The notes beneath the pieces are model-generated. The model worked only from the letters and a program-made list of their open reading frames with translations. It had not been told where the DNA came from and made no database searches. The position numbers were made by a program, and so were the translations under genes. A stretch of DNA of 64,000 nt from Guillardia theta CCMP2712. Its lineage: Eukaryota; Cryptophyceae; Pyrenomonadales; Geminigeraceae. Positions 23,403 through 35,827 of this stretch are shown here, in pieces. The stretch is taken from the NCBI RefSeq assembly GCF_000315625.1, contig NW_005434591.1:221854-285853 (forward strand), written 5' to 3'. Position 1 is the first letter of the stretch; each line of letters opens with the position of its first letter.

Positions 23403-23668
23403 TTGACTTGAATGTGTGGAGGACATGTGACGATTTGCTTGCTTTGCTCAGCTACTCTTCTGTCAAACTCTGTGCCTTCTGTTATCAGTTTTTTTATGAC
23501 ACAGAGGAGGCGTGAGAAGGGAGGTCCGGGTTAACAGCTTTCATTACGAGATTCAATCAAAGCTGAACGAAACGAATCAAACCGATAATATCAGGGTTGT
23601 ACGAGGCATTCTCTTCCGTATACAACTACACCACGCTTTCACTCGTTTGGACAGTTCTCTCCACAGTT

Positions 23669-24715
23669 TCACCAAATCCCACTCTTGGCATTCTTGTCTT
23701 GCCTTGCGTTAAAATCAGCCCAGTTCTTCTCAACCCCTTCTTCTGTATTCCATGGAGGATTATCGCCAGTGATCTTCTTCCGATGAAAGACAATCTCGCA
23801 CTGTTTGAAGAATTGTCGTCCTCGCTCGTCTATCAGCGATAGTCTGATCTGGTACTTGACGTTCACCTTCGGATGCTTCAGGGTTGGCCCGATCCCAACC
23901 CCAGCCAGAGGCCACCTGACAGGCACGCTTTCTCCTCTCCCTGGCGTCCCGTCCATAATCTCCATCTTGCTCACTGGCTCAGAAAAGACCAGACGTGGAC
24001 TGTAACGATCTCGCGGCTCAACCGTCTCGACTTTGATGAGGATGGTTTCCATGGCGATGATGTTGAGACGCACGATCTGGAACTGAATGCACCCTGTCAA
24101 GATGGAGTCCAGCGCGTAGTGCGAGTGCGCGTACATGAAGGAGATGTGAATGCAGTCCTGTACCCCCACGTCCATCTTGATGGGAGGGTTGTTGTCATCG
24201 GTGGGTATCTTGTCGCTCAGGAGCTGCACAGCGAAGTCCTGCTCGTGCATGATATCGCCCCTGAAGCCACGTCTGATCACGATCCGCAGGAAGTATCGGA
24301 TGTAACCGAAGTGACCATAGTAAGAGTCGTAGGGCTTCTGCACGGCACCGAAGTTGAAATCGAACTTGTGCTCCCCGGGCTCCAGGCGACCGAGGGGGGC
24401 AACATCCCTGGACAAGAAGAGGAATTGATCCTTCTCGATGTAATCGAACTCTGGGTTTTCAATAATCTCTGATCGTCCGATGAGCTCCAAAGATATCCCT
24501 TCGTGATCAAGGTACCTTCCTTCCTTTACCGAAATCAAGAGATTGCCGGCAACCTCCTCGCTCTCTCCCATGACAGGGCAGGTTAATTCGTTGTTCTCAT
24601 AGTTCACGTTGACAAACTCTCTCTGCTCTTGATCCTTCAGCTTGATGTCCAAAGTCCAGGACGATTCGAGCACACCTTGCACGAATGAGCTGACCTGATT
24701 GGCAAAAGCCAACAT
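23669..24715 (-). CDS. VPS26: retromer subunit VPS26
   Basis: Single exon, ATG 24715, 348 residues, close to the usual VPS26 length. Hallmarks in order: DHEGISLELIGRSEI, APLGRLEPGEHKFDFNFG, YDSYYGHFGYIRYFLRIVI, MDVGVQDCIHISFMYAHSHY, VRLNIIAMETILIKVET, MEIMDGTPGRGESVPVRW and the terminal RGRQFFKQCEIVFHR. VPS26 is an arrestin-fold protein that joins VPS35 and VPS29 to recycle receptors from endosomes to the Golgi. The N-terminus carries a hydrophobic stretch (LAFANQVSSFVQGVLESS) longer than typical. It is transcribed divergently from COG7, 838 bases away. Codon use is ordinary and no damage was seen. Confidence 0.95.
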   Translation of the reverse strand: MLAFANQVSSFVQGVLESSWTLDIKLKDQEQREFVNVNYENNELTCPVMGESEEVAGNLLISVKEGRYLDHEGISLELIGRSEIIENPEFDYIEKDQFLFLSRDVAPLGRLEPGEHKFDFNFGAVQKPYDSYYGHFGYIRYFLRIVIRRGFRGDIMHEQDFAVQLLSDKIPTDDNNPPIKMDVGVQDCIHISFMYAHSHYALDSILTGCIQFQIVRLNIIAMETILIKVETVEPRDRYSPRLVFSEPVSKMEIMDGTPGRGESVPVRWPLAGVGIGPTLKHPKVNVKYQIRLSLIDERGRQFFKQCEIVFHRKKITGDNPPWNTEEGVEKNWADFNARQDKNAKSGIW

Positions 24716-25209
24716 GACGGCGAGGAGACAGAGGTCGAACAGTCAGAAGTGATGCTCTTCAAGGCCCTCTCTGCTCTGTCGCGATGTCAATGTATGACTG
24801 TGTAGTGGTTGCTTGCCCTTCACGCTCTTGCTCCTCCTCCTGCCTCCTCCTCCGACCCTCTCATGCTCGCATCTTCATCCTGTGACGAAGCGCAGGGAAC
24901 TTGAAAGGGGGGTGGTCGTTATGACGGGGTCATAAATGGTGGGGTGGGGTTGTGGACTTGTATAGATAATCTGGAAGGAATTGAGTAATTTATGAGGGGT
25001 GGGGGTCAGGTATGTTGTTGAAATGAATGGCAGGGGTGGGGTGGGGTAGATCGGCATTGGACGATTCCAGGATCATGCCGTACATTTTATTAGGAGGAAG
25101 TGAGAGCAGGAGGAAGGGCAGGGAGAGTAAGGGAGTAAGGGGAGAACCAGGAGGTTGATGATGACGACATGGAGGAGGACGATGATTAGGATGTGAACGA
25201 TGATATGGA

Positions 25210-25244
<35 letters not shown>

Positions 25245-25552
25245 TGGAGAGGGTGGAGGAAGAACTTGGAGGGCGAGGAGAAGTAAAGACAACCAAAGCT
25301 CCTAGGGATTTCGAGGCGACAAGAAAAAGAGAGATGAAGTTTAGGGTTTAGCCAAAGGTAGAAGCGAAGCTTGCATGATGTACTCTCCCATGAAGAAAAA
25401 CTGTGTTCCATAGTTGCCAGAATGGAAGAGCGTTGAAGGATTTCAGCAGATGAAAATCTTTACGATGATAAGGAGTCGTTTGAGATATTGCTGTGAGAAT
25501 AGAGAGATACACGAAAGATGCTTCATGCTGCTCCTGACCTTGTGTTGTTCAG
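24716..25552. promoter_or_regulatory. bidirectional intergenic region between VPS26 and COG7
   Basis: Contains G-rich words on the plus strand (GGGGGGTGGTCG, GGTGGGGTGGGGTTG, GGGGTGGGGTGGGG at 24900-25050) and a GAGGAC/GAGGGC repeat at 25180-25260. No coding evidence. It must hold both promoters. ATG 25553 is preceded by TTGTTCAG, which could be a 3' splice site of a 5' UTR intron. Confidence 0.45.
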
Positions 25553-28500
25553 ATGGAGCTGGATGAGTTCTGCCAGGATGACTTCGACGTCAAGCGCTGG
25601 GTCAACGAGCAAGTACGCTCCAGCACCGCCCTTGCAGAGGCCGCAGGGCACGTGAAAGGGTCGAATGTAGATGATCACCTGGCAACCCTCGTGGTGAAGC
25701 TTCAGCTGCTGAGCCAGTCGACGAACAAGTCCATAGATGACTCGGCTGTCAAGCTTCTCTCAGAGCTACCCAAGGTTGAGGACCTGACTTGTCAAGCCTC
25801 GCACCTGACTTGCCTCCTCCAGGCCATGATAGATATACAGCGAGTGGGGAGCGATGCCGAGCTGCTGGCACATCAGATGGCACAGGTGAGGTCTGCGCCC
25901 TCGTCTGCTGGGGTTGACGCTTGCTGTCAAGGTGCTCGACAAGGTGTCGGAGGTCGAGAGGAGCGGGCAGCAGACAGTCGCGGCCTTGGCTACCTTGGAT
26001 GCGATCAAGACGAGGATGGAGGTGAGGGCATGAAGGAGGTGTGAAGGATCGCTGATGACGAGGACAGGAATGCGCTCATGCGCTGGGAGAGGCTGACAAT
26101 TTGACGAGGACGCTCGCGCAGATTGAGCCTCTCTTTCAGGTGGAACGAGTTCGCAGCTTCCTCCCGGGAGTGACTTGCGTACATGATGCGGCAGGTGGAT
26201 GAGCTGAAGCAGATCGCTGCTCGACTGGGCAGTCTCAGACGAAGCTTGCAAGCCATGGGGAACCTGGAAGAGTTCAGTGAGGTCGGAAAGCTAAAACATG
26301 TCTGCTTCGCCCTCGCTGTTGTATGCCAGGAGGCATCTTGTTTCTTGCGATGTTTTGAATGATGATCGACGTGGTTGTTTGTCTGAGTGGTCGTTTCTTG
26401 CTCACAACAGGCAGCCAACACGCTGAAGTCTTACGAGGATCGACTAGAGAAGGTCAGTACATGATGCCAGGGGGTTTTCAGCAAGACAATGACTGTCAGC
26501 GGACAGCGTATGAGCTCGAAGCTAAAGGAGGGGATCGAGCAGCTGGACGTCCAGGTGCTGCCTGCTGTTTCCTCCGACTGAGATTGTCTCTGACCGATAT
26601 TTGACAGGCCACGAAGGACTGTCTCGAGATTTACGATCAGATGCAGGTGGTTGCTGGGTATCCTGTTGGGGAGGTGCTGGCGATAATCTGAGGTGGCAGA
26701 GGAGGGATATTCTGATCACCCGATACGTTCAAGCTCGCAAGCCCCATCTGATCAAGGTCCTCAAGAGAGATTGGCAGGGACTGTTGGTGATGTTCAATCA
26801 GATCTATTCGACCTTCTCCGAGTCAAAGTCTGTGGAGTACCTTTCTCGTCTGTCCACTCTGAAAGAGGTAAGAGACTGGCGAAGGGTTTGAGTGCTGTTC
26901 TTGCTGATTTGGTCTTAGGATTTCGAGAAAGCTCTGCAGACGGAGATGGATTGGTGTATCCAAGTATCCTGAGTCGCCTTCCACATTGGTTCTTTACGAT
27001 TGTGTTAGGTGTTTCCAGACAGTGCTATCTTTGTCTCCTGTGAGTTTCTCTTGTTATCTGAGCATTTTGATCTGAATATTCTCCAGCTCTTTGGATTGAT
27101 TTTATCAAGACCATCTCGACCCCATTTCAAAACTCAATGTCAGAAGTGAGTGAATGGATTGTTATCTGCCGGTGAGAGAGGCGTTTGAATTTAACTTGGA
27201 TTTCAGGAGTTCTTCGAAGCAAGCAAGACAAACGAAAATTTCCACACAGTCAAGGTCGGAGAATCAAGCTTTTTTGTAGCTTTGTTCTGAAGAGCACATT
27301 TTCAGAACATCTTGGTCGAAATTTCGAACATTGCGATCACTGTTGGAGATTTGCTTTCAAGGAACAAACTGCAAGAGGTACAAGTGAGGGTAAACATCAC
27401 ATGTTAACCACAATGATGCAGACTGATGTCAGCCAAGCGATCATAACGACCATGTCTTTGATTGAACGCGTTCAGAAGGATTATCCAGCAAAGGAGGTGA
27501 GGACTGAGAGCTTGCTGGTGAAAGTGACATGTTGTCAAGGCAAAGAGACTGGAGAAAGAATTCGAGATGACAAAGAGAAGTTTGAAGGTGAACACATTAG
27601 CACAACACATTAGCACAACACATTAGCACAACACATTAGCACAACAACAGAGCAAAATTCGACATGGGGGAGGAGGATATGAATGACCTTGACCTTGACC
27701 TTGACATTGACATTGATGATGCTGGAAGAGGAGGTGGTGGTGTTGATGGTGGAGATGGAGAAGAAGTAGATGGAGGAGGAGGATTAGATAGAGATGGAGA
27801 TGATTCATTCATTTCAGGAGATGCACACCTTCGGGGAGAGTTTGGATCTCTTTGAGACCGTCACGTCCAAGTCCTTCGCTTCCCTGAGGTTCGAATTCCT
27901 TGCCATGTTGCGATCGCTGACAGAGACGAGCAGAGCAGCAGGGGAGCATTCGATCGAGTTCACTGGGGGGGCAGAAGCTGTGACGACGGCTCGCATGGTC
28001 GATGAAGGTAAGACGCCCCCTCCCTCCTCCCTCCTGCATTGATCTCCTTATTCTCCTTCCATTCTTCAATCCCTTCCTCGTTCTGGTACTCCCTCTCTTC
28101 GGCCTCTACCCTCCCCATCTTCCCCCTCCCCCTCCCTCTCTCTCCCTCGCTCTCTTTCCCTCCCCCTCTCCCCCCGCTCCTTCCCTCCCTCTCCCTCTCC
28201 CCCCTCGCTATCTTCTCATCTTTTCCCCCTCCTCCCCCCTCCTCCATCTCACCCTTCTCGCGCAGCATTCGGCAGCTTTCTGCAGGCGTTGGGGGCAGGG
28301 GTTGAGCGTCTGCGGGAGATCGCGAAGCTGGACGAGGCGCGGAAGGGAGGGGAGGTGAAGGCGAAGAGCAGCAGCGACAAGGAGGGAGGAGAGAACGACG
28401 AGATGCGATTGGTTGATGAGGCCGACTCGGATATGCTGGACCTTGTCGATGGCAATGAGAAAGATTGGACGTTCCTGCAGGTTATTCTTGTCTTTGATGA

Positions 28501-30647
28501 TGATGATACTAATGATGATGATCATGTTGTTCGGGAGGTGGTAGTGAGTTTGTTAATGATGATCGTGTTTGTATCAGGGTGCCATTTCTCTTCTGTCTTT
28601 GGCCGACGCGCTTCCCAAACAGCTGCAGGAGCTTGATGATCGTATCAAAGGTTGTTCATTTTGTTATGATGATGATCTTGTTCAACTCACTTTCTGCTTC
28701 AAGAACTCGTTTGCAGATTCGGACAGCAGCTGTTTGAACCCGTAAGCATCTGCATGTGCACTCATTGTTCTCCTTGCCTGACCTACCACCAAGACAACCA
28801 TCAAGTCTGCAATGCAGTCGCCGCCCGTCCGCTACATCTTGTCAGGTAGGACAGCGCGGTTGAGAAGCTCATTCCTGACTTCATCGACTGATTTGACTCG
28901 TTGTCGTTCATCTGAGCTGAGTTTGACTGCAGATGCTCAACGGCTCCCGGCTCTCGAGAAGCTGATCGCCAAGTCCAAGGTAAGCTGGGAACCTCCTGGG
29001 AGTGTTGCGTGACTAGTCATGCAGACGAAAGATTTCATCTGTCTTGTCAGGAGCCCGTCGATGTTGCAGTCGCATCGTGCTAAGGTGAAGAAGTGATGGT
29101 GGTGGTAATAAAGTTTGGTTGAGATTGATTGCAGGTTGAACTTCTTCTACAAGACACGGTTGGCTTGTTGTTGTTTGATTTGACATTGACCTCAATGACC
29201 TGCTCGTGCTTGTCTTGCTGTCTCTGACTTGTTCGCTTCTCAGGCGTTGAGCTTTGTTCGCCGCCAACTGATCAACGTCGCTAAGTTGCAAGTGAGAGAC
29301 CGATGGGAAAAGCAGGAGGAGAGAAGGATTGAAGGAGCAAGGCAGAGGGAGGAAGACAGGGAGGGGAGGGAGAAGACAGAGGGGAGGGGAGGGAGGGGAG
29401 GGAGGGGAGGGAGGGGAGGGGAGGGAGAGGACAGAGGGGAGGGGAGGGAGGGGAGTGTGAGGGGAGGGAGGGGAGGGGAGGGAGCAAGGGATTGTGATGA
29501 GACGTTTCAGGTGTGGGGTGAGAACAAAAAGAAAGGTCACCTCCCGTCCTTCTCCTCCTCTCCTCTCCCGCACGTCACCAACATCGCCGAGCATCTCTTC
29601 TCGTGAGTTAACTCCTCCTGTTGCAGCCTCCCCTTTCCCCCCCCTGGTTTGCCTTATCCTCTTCTGCCATCTCCTCTCTCCTCCTCCCTNNNNNNNNNNN
29701 NNNNNNNNNNNNNNNNNNNNNNNNNNNNNNNNNNNNNNNNNNNNNNNNNNNNNNNNNNNNNNNNNNNNNNNNNNNNNNNNNNNNNNNNNNNNNACTCCTC
29801 CTGGTCCTCCTCCTCCTCCCTCCCTCCCTCCTCCCTCCCTCCCTTCCCCCTCCTCCCTCCCTTCCTTCCCCCTCCTCCCTCCCTCCTCCCTCCTCTCGCA
29901 CTTTCTTCTGACTGGTACTTCAGCTTGCCGGAGCAGCTCGACCCTGCGGCGCACGACGAGGTCCCCTGCTCCACTTCAGCTGCTCTCCAGCTCACTCAGC
30001 CGCAGAACGTGGACGAAGGAAGCTCCGAGCACAAGTTCATGCAGAAGTGGCTCTCGAGGATCACCGGGGAGGTCAGCTCGAGGTCAGCTGGGGTCGGAGT
30101 TTGACATCCTTGAAGGTTGTGAGCCTCTACGTGGAGAAGATTCTCGAGATACCCGCGCTCTCACCTTCAGGTCGCGTCCAGCTGGGCACAGACATCCAGT
30201 ACATCTCTTCCATCCTCGACACTCTCGGGGCACCAGGTCTCTCCCACCACCGCCCTCCTCCCTCTCCTCCCCCCTCCTCCCTCCTTCTCAATCCTCCCTC
30301 CTACCTCCTCCTCCACTTCTTCCTTCTCTTCTTTCCTCGTTTGCTCTTCTGTCTGCACCTGCTTCCTCCTCCCTCCTCCTCCATCTTCCTCTTCTCTTCG
30401 CACGCTCCTGCTTCCCCTGCCTTCATCATCTCCTCCCCTCGTCTTATCCTCTTCCTCTCGCTCCTCCTTCCCTCCATCTCTCTGACGCTCGAGGTCGCCA
30501 GGTCTCGAGAGGCTGGAGCAGCTCCGCAAGCTAGTGGAGGCAGCCGACTCGGAGTTCGCACAGGCTTGTCTGACGGTCCCAGCGCTCGATCGCAACGTCG
30601 TGGACAAGGTTGCGCGGCAGCGAATGGCAGGAGGAAGCGCGAAGTAG
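25553..30647 (+). CDS. COG7: conserved oligomeric Golgi complex subunit 7
   Basis: About 20 exons. Exon 1 (25553-25885) encodes MELDEFCQDDFDVKRWVNEQ and LATLVVKLQLLSQSTNKSID, matching the COG7 N-terminus (DDFDVKxWIN, ATLVMKLQL). Later exons read VLDKVSEVERSGQQTVAALA, EADNLTRTLAQIEPLFQ, VDELKQIAARLGSLRRSLQA, ARKPHLIKVLKRDWQG, MHTFGESLDLFETVTSKSF, GAISLLSLADALPKQLQELD, ALSFVRRQLINVAKLQ, HVTNIAEHLFSLPEQLDP and VVSLYVEKILEIPALSPSGR. The end matches LATDIxYLxNVMDALG of human COG7, here LGTDIQYISSILDTLG, with TAG at 30645-30647. COG7 is part of lobe B of the tether that captures retrograde vesicles at the Golgi. Introns are full of CTCC/TCC microsatellites, and one (about 29605-29923) contains an assembly gap. 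No coding gap is apparent. Confidence 0.9.
27592..27648. repeat. 13-bp tandem repeat within a COG7 intron
   Basis: ACACATTAGCACA is repeated four times head to tail just before a 3' splice site (ACAACAACAG). Confidence 0.9.
29690..29793. other. assembly gap (run of N)
   Basis: Lies inside a COG7 intron between pyrimidine microsatellites (CTCCTCCCT before, TCCTCCTCC after), so no coding sequence need be missing. Confidence 0.98.
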
Positions 30648-30719
30648 AGAAGGAGGGTGAGGCGTGCGAAGAAATCTTTATGTACAGTTGATTGCAACAA
30701 GTCAAACTCACTCAATCCT

Positions 30720-30760
30720 CTCCTCCTCCTCCTCCTCCTCCTCCTCCTCCTCCTCCTCTT
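30720..30760. repeat. (TCC)n microsatellite between convergent genes
   Basis: CTCCTCC units in the short spacer between the end of COG7 and the end of the receptor-like gene. The encoded poly-Ser frame is an artefact. Confidence 0.9.
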
Positions 30761-30797
30761 CCTCTTTTCTCGCTTCTCGTCTACTTTACATGAGCGG

Positions 30798-33700
30798 TCA
30801 GGTGGGATGCATGATCACCACAACTCCCGTGCTGTACTCTACCGCCTTCCCTCCTCCTCCTCCGCTGCCCTTCACCTCCTCCACTTTCTTCTTCGACCTC
30901 ATCCGCGAGTAGAAGCTGACAGCAGCCACCACCACCAGCCCAGCTGGGACCGCGCAGGCCACGTAGATGACTGTCTTGCTCGAGCTGCTCCTGCCGTCCT
31001 CAGCCCCTGGCGGTCCAACTTGAGCGCCGACTCCAGCTGAAGCTCCAGCTGAAGTTGAGGAGGGTTGGGGCTTGGGGGTTTCAACCAGGGTCTCGATGAC
31101 CTTGACAGGAGCTGCTTCAACCCGCACGTAGTTGACGCTGAATCCGGAGGTTGTCAAAGTCGCTCTCAGCTGGTCCTGAGCTGAGCTCGTCAGGATCCGC
31201 GAGCTCGTCTGCTCGTCCGTCTTGATCCGGAAGGAGACGGTGAGGGGTCGCGACTCCTGCCGCCTGCCGGACGAGGAAACGCCTGACACCTGTACGTTGG
31301 CTGAGCTGACGGCCAGCCCGGCACCCACGGCCGAGACGAAGTCCAGCTGACGGGCAAGGAAGGCGTTCTTGGAGCTGTTCATACCTGCAGACATGCTCAG
31401 CAGCATGTAGCTCGTCTGCCCTGCCCCTCCTGAGGACAAGGAGGCGAGAGTCGCGTTGGTCTCGGCTGAGCATACTCGATCCGCCATGTCTGTGCATGCT
31501 GACACCTCCACCTCTCCAGCAGCGCAGGGGGAGCATGCCGTGCAGGAGGAGGAACCGGGGGCCGCGGAGAAAGAGGCAGGCGGGCAGGGAGAGCAGCCTG
31601 AGGTTTCCATGAAGCTCCCGGAGGGGCAGACGCATGCCGAACTCGAGCTGCTGCCCAGCTCAGAGGTGGCGCCGGGAGGACAAGCTGAACACTCTTGCGA
31701 GCCCGGGCTGGTCTTGTACTTGCCGCCCTCGCACTTGGAGCAGCTGCCGCTGCCAGTGTAGCCGGGGTCACAGAGACAGTCGGCGATGGTGAAGCTGGAG
31801 GCAGGAGCATGCGAGTTGGCCGGGCAAGGAGAACATCGGGTGTTGTCGAAGAGAGCGCAAGCAGCCTCGACGTAGTGGTCAGCTGGGCAGGCGGAGCAGG
31901 CGAGGCAGTAGCACTTGCCAGGCTGGAAGAACGGGACGTCCTTGATGGTGTAGGTGCCGATCTTGCACTGCAGCTTGCAAGGGTTGCATAGCGTGTCCTT
32001 GCTCGGCGTGCAGTTGGCAACGAAAGCAGCTTCGGGGGGGCATACGCTGCACTGCGAGCATGAGGAGGAGGCGTAGGAGGAGGCGAAGTTGAAGCCAACG
32101 CAAGGAGAGCAGCTGTCAGACCCCTGGGTCGACTTGTACGTGCCGGGTTCGCAGGAGACGCATTCCTCCCCGTTTACGCCGGTGAAGCCCGCGTTGCAGG
32201 TGCAGTTGGAGCCCGAGGTCGCTCCCTCCTTCTCCGTCGTCGCATTGGGAGGACACGCCTGACATGCCGTCGCTCCCAACGAGTCCGAGAAAGTCCCGAG
32301 GCTGCAGTCGGTGCAGGAGCCATTGCCGGGAAGCCCCTTGCTCTTGCCAGCAGCACATGCTGAGCAGGCAGTCCGGCTTGTTTCGTTCCCTCCTGCAGAC
32401 GCGTCAGTCAGTCACGCACCTCTCCGCTCCTCCTCTCACCTCCGACTGTCTGCACCTCGTACCCAGCATCGCAAGAGCAGGCGGAAAGAGAGGAGCTGCC
32501 GGCGGGAGAGAAGGAATTCACAGGACACGGCAAGCACGAGCTCATGTTCGTGGAGGATGTTTGTGGGTTGTAAGTGCCTGCTGGGCACTGCTGGCATGAA
32601 GTCAGTCCGTCACTCTTGTACGTTCCTGCTAAGCAGCCGACGCATTCTCGTTCGGCCAGCTGGAAGCCCTCGTTGCACAGACATCCGTCAGCAGAGGTGG
32701 TCGACTCCGAGGAGTAGGAGTTGGGTCGGCAGGAGAAGCAGGCAGTCGCTCCTCGCGAGTCCATGTAGGTGTCAGCTGGGCAAGGAGAGCAGGTGCTCTC
32801 CAGTATCGAAGCCTTGTACTTGCCGATCTCGCAGAGTTCACATCCTTGGGTGGATATGTAGAAGCCCAAGCCACACACGCAGTCAGACAAGGACGAGCTT
32901 CCTCTCCCGCTTGTCGTCGTGTTGCCAGGACATACCGAGCAGGCCGTGCTTCCTGTTTGGATAGCGTACTTTCCCAGCTCGCAGAGCGTGCACACGCTGC
33001 TGCCCGTCCTGTTCGTGTACTGTCCTGCTTCGCAAGCAGAGCAGACGCCAACAGACAGCAAGTAGAAACCAGCGTTGCAGAAGCAGCCGTTGAGAGAGGA
33101 CGCGCCGCTGTTGGACCACATGCCTGCAGGACACGTGGAGCAGAATGATGACCCTGTCAACTCCATATAGCTCCCAGCTGGACAAGGCGAGCAGGACCCG
33201 CTCCCGTCAAGGTTCTTGTACCTGCCAGCTGGACAGGCTTGACAGGGACCCCCGTTCGCCCCAGTGTACCCTCGATTGCACGTGCAATTGAGTCTGCTGG
33301 AGCTGCCCGATGGGGCGAAGGAGTTGGCAGGGCAGAGATCGCAGGAGGAGGAGCCGGAGACGTTGGCAAACGAGCCTGACGAACAGACTTCGCAGGTGGT
33401 GGCAGAGGGGGAAGCAGAGAAATATCCCAGCTGACAGGCGAGGCACCGCTCTCCGTCTTGGGCGCGATAGAACCCTGGCTGACAAGCCTCACACAGACTG
33501 TCATTGAATCGCTCGTACCCTGCGTTGCACGTGCAGTTCATGATTGAGATGCTCATTGCTGGCGAGAAAGAGTCTGAAGGACAGGCAAGGCAATCCAACG
33601 ATGCCACGAAATCTTTGTAGGTACCGGCTGAACACCCGACACAAGACATGGTGCCGTTCGACCCGAAGCCTTTGATGCAGCTGCAGTCGTAGCTTCCTGC

Positions 33701-35056
33701 TGCTGATGTGCTTGCATAAGGGCAGCTAATGCAGGTCTTGTTGCTGGTAGCAGTTGTAGCTTTGCTGTACTTGCCGGCTTCACAATCGACACACCCGATG
33801 CTTCGGTTTTCGACGCCATACTTGCCTGCCGGACAGGCGTCGCACTGCGACTCGTTGCGAACGTAACCGATGTCGCAGAGACAGTTGTCGAGCTCAGAAC
33901 TTCCATTCGGGGCCTTGGAGTTGGACGGGCAGGGATGGAGCAGACAAGTCTCAAGAGACCTGACGCCTGACTCGGTGCTGTATGTATTGGCGGGGCAGAG
34001 CTTACAGACGCCCGGTCCTATCGCATCCTTGTACGATCCAGGAGGACAAGGGACACAGCCGCTAGTCAGGTTGGCGTAATACCCGAGGTCGCAGATGCTG
34101 CAGTCATTGCCGTAGTAACCCACGTCACACTCGCACTTACCCCATCCCTCCATGGAATACGAATGAGTCTGACAGCTGACGCAGACCGTCGCAGCTCGAG
34201 ACGCTGCGAAGGTGCCAGGGGAACAAGCAGAGCAGGTTGATGCAGCAGGAGAAGAGATGTAACCAGGATCGCAGTCCAGACAAGAGGAACTGTGAGACAT
34301 GTTGGAAAACTTTCCAGCCTGACAAGGAAGACAGGTGGCAAGTCCAACAGAATCTTTGTAGTAACCAGGTTCACAGGGGTTGCATGACAGGTCTGAACCA
34401 TTCCCATCGGTCAAACGGACCATGTTCACGAAGCGTACAGTCAAGGACTCGTAGTGGTACGGAGGCGTCATGAAGTTCGACCAGCCGATCCCGTCCTTCA
34501 TGCTGGTCATCTGTGACGTGGCCTTCTCCACCCCATTGATGTTGACCTTGAGAGTCGCAAAATCATCACTTGGCCCGTAGACCCATACGTCAGCCTCTTG
34601 GCTAGTTCGCTGAGGGTACAGGACCACTGACATCCCGTCCACTCCCATGGCAGAGAAGTTGGAGCTGATCGACACCCCGACGTCTGCTGGATACGCCCTG
34701 CCCCCCCCGCACGCACAGCAGACTGTGTTGGCAGTGCCGCCATCCCCTGAAAGGTCATTGCCGAAATTGATGCAGTTGGAAGGATTCCTCCGGTAATCGG
34801 CGCAGCTCAACCCTCCGATGTCAGTCCAGCCTGCCGGGCTGTCCCTGCATGCCGCGTCCAAGGAGCTCAGGTTCCACAGGAAGCTCCTAGTGCCGACCCA
34901 CTCATACCCTTGAGCACACGAGCAAGCAGCCATGCCACCGACGGTGACTGGAGCAATGTCTCCTGAGTCAACGCAGGTTAGATTGTCTCCCTTGGCACTT
35001 GCAGGTCCAGCCAGCCAGAGGACGAGGAGAAGGTGAAGTTGAAAGTTGGTCATCAT
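30798..35056 (-). CDS. large secreted or single-pass receptor-like protein with GCC2/GCC3-type cysteine repeats
   Basis: Two exons (35056-32440 and 32394-30798) joined in frame across a 45-nt intron, about 1,400 residues. ATG 35056 (or the adjacent ATG at 35053) begins a signal peptide (FQLHLLLVLWLAGPASA). A Cys/Trp-rich N-domain and a beta-rich segment follow, then some 20 tandem repeats of the type CPAGTYKxxxGxxxCxxCPAxSxS, the ephrin-receptor/GCC2_GCC3 and TNFR-like cysteine pattern. A juxtamembrane domain of about 170 residues (from ATLASLSSGGAGQTSYMLLS) could be SEA-like. A transmembrane helix (VIYVACAVPAGLVVVAAVSF) and a short basic tail end the protein. Many NxS/T sites suggest glycosylation. 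Likely an adhesion or sensing protein at the surface. No kinase or other signalling domain follows the membrane segment. Confidence 0.8.
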
Positions 35057-35827
35057 AGCAGGGTATCAGTCTTAAATGGCAATGGAAGCGATCTTGATAT
35101 CAGAACCTGCCTGTCTCCCTGCTGTCTCGACCTCGTTTCCTGCTTCCTTGTTCGGCTCTTCTCCCCTCCTCAGGGTTTCTTCGCTTTCTATCTTGACTTG
35201 GCCCTTCCTTCTTCCTCCTCTTCCTCCACCCCTTCACCCTCTACCTTGGTCCTTCCCTATCGCTTCTCGCCGCTGCGCCATCAAACCCAAGAGACATCTG
35301 CAGGAGGTCAAAGTGTCTGGGCCCCGGGCCCGGGCCCCCGGGCCGGGGCCTGACCAGAGAGGTTTCTGGTCCGACCGTTGGAAACTCAGCGGCATTTGCA
35401 GTCTGACTGAAGTCAATCAGGATGTTCGCCGGACTGACTCTACCTCTGTAGGAGAGGCTACTGATGCTCTATGCTACAAACAGAATCGATGGTCTCAGGC
35501 CTGACAGTAGTAGAGTCAGCACAGCAGAGTCAGCCTCGTACTGACATACTGAGCCTCGGATCGATAGAGCTCAGTTCAGTGACTGAGATTCCGACAAGGA
35601 TGATACGTGAGGCTGTTTGAAAGTTAGAGACATGAAGCACAAGTCCTCAAAACACTGGTATGATTTTACTGTGGAATGAATATCATGAAAGAAACAGAGC
35701 TTGGCGAGGAGCCGGGAGTGAGTGTTTACATGGACGGTAATACGCTGACATATTTCTGTTTAAGAAACACAACAACAGCAATCATTTACAACGTCATTAT
35801 CTGCAAAGGTATACAATCAGCAGACCA
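35057..35827. other. intergenic with a GC-rich repeat block
   Basis: 35318-35352 is a pure G/C block (GGGCCCCGGGCCCGGGCCCC then GGGCCGGGGCC). 35390-35610 holds loosely repeated CTGACTGAA and GACTGAG words. No gene seen. The block belongs to the GC-rich family of this window. Confidence 0.5.
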
